Assembly: GCF_023155275.1 (NCBI RefSeq)
Contig: NZ_JALMUV010000021.1
Location: 1-64,000 of the forward strand
Direction: 5' to 3'
Origin: Streptomyces rhizoryzae
Lineage (GTDB): Bacteria; Actinomycetota; Actinomycetes; Streptomycetales; Streptomycetaceae
Length of the DNA stretch: 64,000 nucleotides
In this document: piece by piece, positions 61,468-64,000 of the stretch
Layout of the letters: each line of letters opens with the position of its first letter
Position numbering within the stretch: the first letter of the stretch is position 1
The notes under the pieces: generated by a model
What the model was told of the DNA's origin: nothing
Databases searched by the model: none
Seen by the model: only the letters and a program-made list of their open reading frames with translations
Made by a program: the position numbers and the translations under genes

Positions 61468-62649
61468 CTACCGGCGGACCCCGTTGTGCCAGACGTCCGT
61501 CACCAGCGGCACGCCCGGCCGGTAGGCGAGGTGGACGTGCGAGGGGGCGTCCAGCAGCAGCAGGTCGGCGCGGGCGCCGGGGGTGATCCGGCCGACGTCG
61601 TCGCGGCGCAGCGCCCGGGCGCCGCCCGCGGTCGCCGACCACACCGCCTCGTCGGGCGTCATCCCCATGTCGCGGACGGCCAGCGCGATGCAGAACGGCA
61701 TGGAACTGGTGAAGGACGAGCCGGGGTTGCAGTCCGTGGAGAGCGCCACGGTGGCGCCGGCGTCGAGCAGCGGGCGGGCGTCGGGCCACGTGGCGCGGGT
61801 GGAGAACTCCGCGCCCGGGAGCAGCGTGGCGACGGTGTCCGACTGGGCCAGCGCGTCGATGTCGGCGTAGCTGAGGTGGGTGCAGTGGTCGGCGGAGGCG
61901 GCGCCCAGTTCGACGGCGAGCTGGACGCCGGGGCCGGGGCCGAGCTGGTTGGCGTGCACCCGGGGCAGCAGCCCCTTGGCCATGCCGGCGGTCAGGACGG
62001 CGCGCGCCTGGTCGCCGTCGAAGGCGCCGCGCTCGCAGAAGACGTCCACCCAGCGGGCGTGCGGCGCGCAGGCGTCCAGCATCGGGCCGGTGACCAGCTC
62101 GACGTAGCCGGCCGGGTCGTCGGCGTAGTCCGGGGACACGATGTGCGCGCCGAGGAAGGTGACCTCGTCGGTGTGCGCGGCGGCGATCCGCACCGCGCGG
62201 GCCTCGTCCTCGACGGTCAGGCCGTAGCCGGACTTGACCTCCTGGGTGGTGGTGCCCTGGCGGAGGCCCTCGGCGAGGTAGCGGGCGACGTTGGCGTGCA
62301 GGGCCTCGTCGGCGGCGGCGCGGGTGGCGGCGACGGTGGTGCGGATGCCGCCCGCGGAGTACGGGCGGCCGGACATCCGGGCGTTGAACTCCTCGGTACG
62401 GTCGCCGGCGAAGACCAGGTGGGAGTGGGAGTCGACGAAGCCGGGCAGGCCCGCGCGGCCGGCCGCGTCGACGGCGTTGTCAGTGGCGGGTGCTTTGCTG
62501 GAGGGACCGACCCAGGCGATGCGGTCGCCGTCGATGACGACCGCGGCGTCCTGGATCAGACCGAGGGGGCCTTCACCGAGGGAGGGGTCGTTGGTGACGA
62601 GCTGGGCGATGTGGGTGATGGCGGTGGTCGGCGCGGAGGTCGTCGTCAT
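61468..62649 (-). CDS. hutI: Imidazolonepropionase
   Basis: This 393-residue amidohydrolase opens imidazolone propionate to N-formimino-glutamate, the third step of histidine breakdown. Metal-binding motifs are seen: FVDSHSHLVFAGDRTEEF (about residues 70-87), EVKSGYGL, LLPRVHANQLG and STDCNPGSS. The ATG at 62649 is chosen since the N-terminal beta domain (ITHIAQLVTNDPSLGEG) follows directly. hutF lies 59 bp upstream on the same strand, so the two form a hut operon. Confidence 0.95.
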   Translation of the reverse strand: MTTTSAPTTAITHIAQLVTNDPSLGEGPLGLIQDAAVVIDGDRIAWVGPSSKAPATDNAVDAAGRAGLPGFVDSHSHLVFAGDRTEEFNARMSGRPYSAGGIRTTVAATRAAADEALHANVARYLAEGLRQGTTTQEVKSGYGLTVEDEARAVRIAAAHTDEVTFLGAHIVSPDYADDPAGYVELVTGPMLDACAPHARWVDVFCERGAFDGDQARAVLTAGMAKGLLPRVHANQLGPGPGVQLAVELGAASADHCTHLSYADIDALAQSDTVATLLPGAEFSTRATWPDARPLLDAGATVALSTDCNPGSSFTSSMPFCIALAVRDMGMTPDEAVWSATAGGARALRRDDVGRITPGARADLLLLDAPSHVHLAYRPGVPLVTDVWHNGVRR

Positions 62650-62708
62650 CGCGGGGGTGCTCTCCTTCGTCCGCGGGCGCGGGGGCCCGGGCGTCGGGTG
62701 GGTGGGGG

Positions 62709-64000
62709 TCAGCCGCGCAGGGCGGCGATGGCGCCGGCGAGGGCGCTGGGCACGTCGGGCACGCCGGTGTGCACACCGTCGCGGACGATCCGCCGCCCGG
62801 CCACGATGGTGTGCCGCACATCGGCCGCCGTGGCGGCGAATACGGCCGTCTCGGCTCCCAGGCGGGGCAGCGGTCCGGCGGTGCGTACGGAGTCCAGCCG
62901 GATCGTGGTGAGGTCGGCGAGCGCGCCGGGCGCGAGCGTGCCGGCGTCGTCCCAGCCCAGGGCGGCGTGCCCGTCGGCGGTGGCGGCGCGCAGCAGGGCG
63001 GCGGCGGTCCAGTGGCCGCGGGTGCGGGTGCGCAGCCGCTCGTTCAGCTCCATGGCGCGGGCCTCTTCGAGCAGGTCGATGACGGCGTGGCTGTCGCTGC
63101 CCAGGGAGAGCGGGCTGCCGTGCTCCTGGAGCGCGGCGGCCGGCCCGATGCCGTCGGCCAGGTCCCGCTCGGTGGTCGGGCACATGCACACGCCGGTGGT
63201 GCTGGAGCCGAGCAGGGCGATGTCCCGGTCGGTGAGGTGGGTGGCGTGCACGGCCGTGGTGCGCGGGCCCAGCACGCCGTGCTCGGCGAGCAGTTCGGTG
63301 GGGGTGCGGCCGTGCGCGGCCCGGCAGGCGTCGTTCTCGGCGGTCTGCTCGGAGAGGTGGACGTGCAGCGGTGCCCGCCGCTGCCGGGCCCACTCGGCGA
63401 CGGTGCCCAGCTCCCCGGCCGGGACGGCGCGTACGGAGTGCACGGCGGCGCCGATCCGGGCGTGGCCGGCGTCCTTGAGTGCGTCGGCGCGCTCCGCCCA
63501 GGCGTCCGCGGTGCCGTCGGAGAAGCGCAGCTGGTGCTGGTTGGGCGGGTCGCCGAAGCCGGCGGAGAGGTAGGCGGTGTCGAGCAGGGTGATCCGGATG
63601 CCGGCCTCGGCGGCGGCCGCGATCAGCGCCTGCCCCATCGCGTTGGGGTCGGCGTAGCGGGTGCCGCCGGGCGCGTGGTGGAGGTAGTGGAACTCCCCGA
63701 CGCAGGTGATGCCGGCCAGCGCCATCTCGGCATAGGCCGCGCGGGCCAGCGCGAAGTAGCTCTCGGGCGTGAGCCGGTCCGCGACCCCGTACATGACCTC
63801 CCGCCAGGTCCAGAACGTTCCGGAACCGACCTGGACGGTGCCGCGCAGGGCACGGTGGAAGGCGTGGCTGTGGGCGTTGGCCAGGCCCGGGAGCGTCAGG
63901 CCGGCCAGCGCCTCCGCGCCCGGCGGGGGCGCGGGGACGCCGGTGCGGACGGCGGTGATCCGGCCGTCCGCGACGTCCACGGCGACGCCCGGTTCGACGT
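62709..64000 (-). CDS. hutF: Formimidoylglutamate deiminase, 5' end beyond the window
   Basis: About 430 residues are visible and the frame stays open to the window edge, so the first 20-30 residues of a typical protein of about 450 are missing. Amidohydrolase motifs are clear: LANAHSHAFHRALRG (HxH), GEFHYLHHAPGG, LHVHLSEQTAEND, TAVHATHLTDRDIALLG and LGSDSHAVIDLLEEAR. It removes ammonia from N-formimino-glutamate, giving N-formyl-glutamate. This is the deiminase branch of histidine degradation used by Streptomyces. Confidence 0.92.
   Translation of the reverse strand, partial: VEPGVAVDVADGRITAVRTGVPAPPPGAEALAGLTLPGLANAHSHAFHRALRGTVQVGSGTFWTWREVMYGVADRLTPESYFALARAAYAEMALAGITCVGEFHYLHHAPGGTRYADPNAMGQALIAAAAEAGIRITLLDTAYLSAGFGDPPNQHQLRFSDGTADAWAERADALKDAGHARIGAAVHSVRAVPAGELGTVAEWARQRRAPLHVHLSEQTAENDACRAAHGRTPTELLAEHGVLGPRTTAVHATHLTDRDIALLGSSTTGVCMCPTTERDLADGIGPAAALQEHGSPLSLGSDSHAVIDLLEEARAMELNERLRTRTRGHWTAAALLRAATADGHAALGWDDAGTLAPGALADLTTIRLDSVRTAGPLPRLGAETAVFAATAADVRHTIVAGRRIVRDGVHTGVPDVPSALAGAIAALRG

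Overview
The window is chromosomal DNA from a streptomycete. GC is very high throughout, starts are often GTG, and genes overlap by GTGA or ATGA. The WhiB protein and the gene order sahH, manA, SIS protein, pmm, DUF3499, metallopeptidase, whiB, cofD, fbiB, LCP genes, acyl-CoA dehydrogenase, purE, purK, GtrA form a block that, from memory, is conserved in Actinobacteria including mycobacteria (Rv3248c to Rv3277 region).

Layout. 1-422: what looks like the multi-promoter leader of a leftward rRNA operon whose 16S gene lies outside the window. 0.5-6.8 kb: SpoIIM-like and RDD membrane proteins, a hypothetical protein, S-adenosylhomocysteinase and a cation efflux protein. 7-18.4 kb: mannose activation (manA, SIS protein, Trm112-like protein, phosphomannomutase), DUF3499, a zincin-like protein, a very large membrane glycosyltransferase overlapped by a DUF5719 secreted protein, and whiB. 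18.8-23.6 kb: a cysteine-rich leader peptide ahead of cysteine dioxygenase, the F420 genes cofD and fbiB, and a DNA glycosylase. 23.6-38 kb: cell-envelope genes, namely a PGRP-type amidase with repeat-rich stalk, a TIGR03089 protein, five LytR-CpsA-Psr proteins, a glycosyltransferase, VanZ and a thioesterase.

38.08-42.53 kb is a lower-GC integrated element in the 3' end of an acyl-CoA dehydrogenase gene. It is flanked by a 24-bp perfect repeat of that gene's end. It carries a divergent XRE-TPR regulator, short ORFs, a CYTH-domain protein and a radical SAM enzyme, followed by an internally deleted tyrosine integrase. No transfer or replication genes are visible, so it looks like an immobilised element that kept its cargo. 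The CYTH and radical SAM pair is the best candidate here for an undescribed system.

42.5-54 kb returns to core genome: acyl-CoA dehydrogenase, UDP-glucose dehydrogenase, VOC protein, dipeptidase, purE/purK, a chagasin-like membrane protein, GtrA, a two-component system and a peptide transporter. 54.1-58.9 kb is a four-gene surface operon; two products end in sortase signals (LAATG, LPQTG) and share a repeated extracellular domain. 59.1-61.4 kb is a partner-switching set (kinase-like anti-sigma, STAS, SigB-family sigma, probably the sigI locus). The right edge holds the histidine-degradation genes hutI and hutF, the latter cut by the window end.
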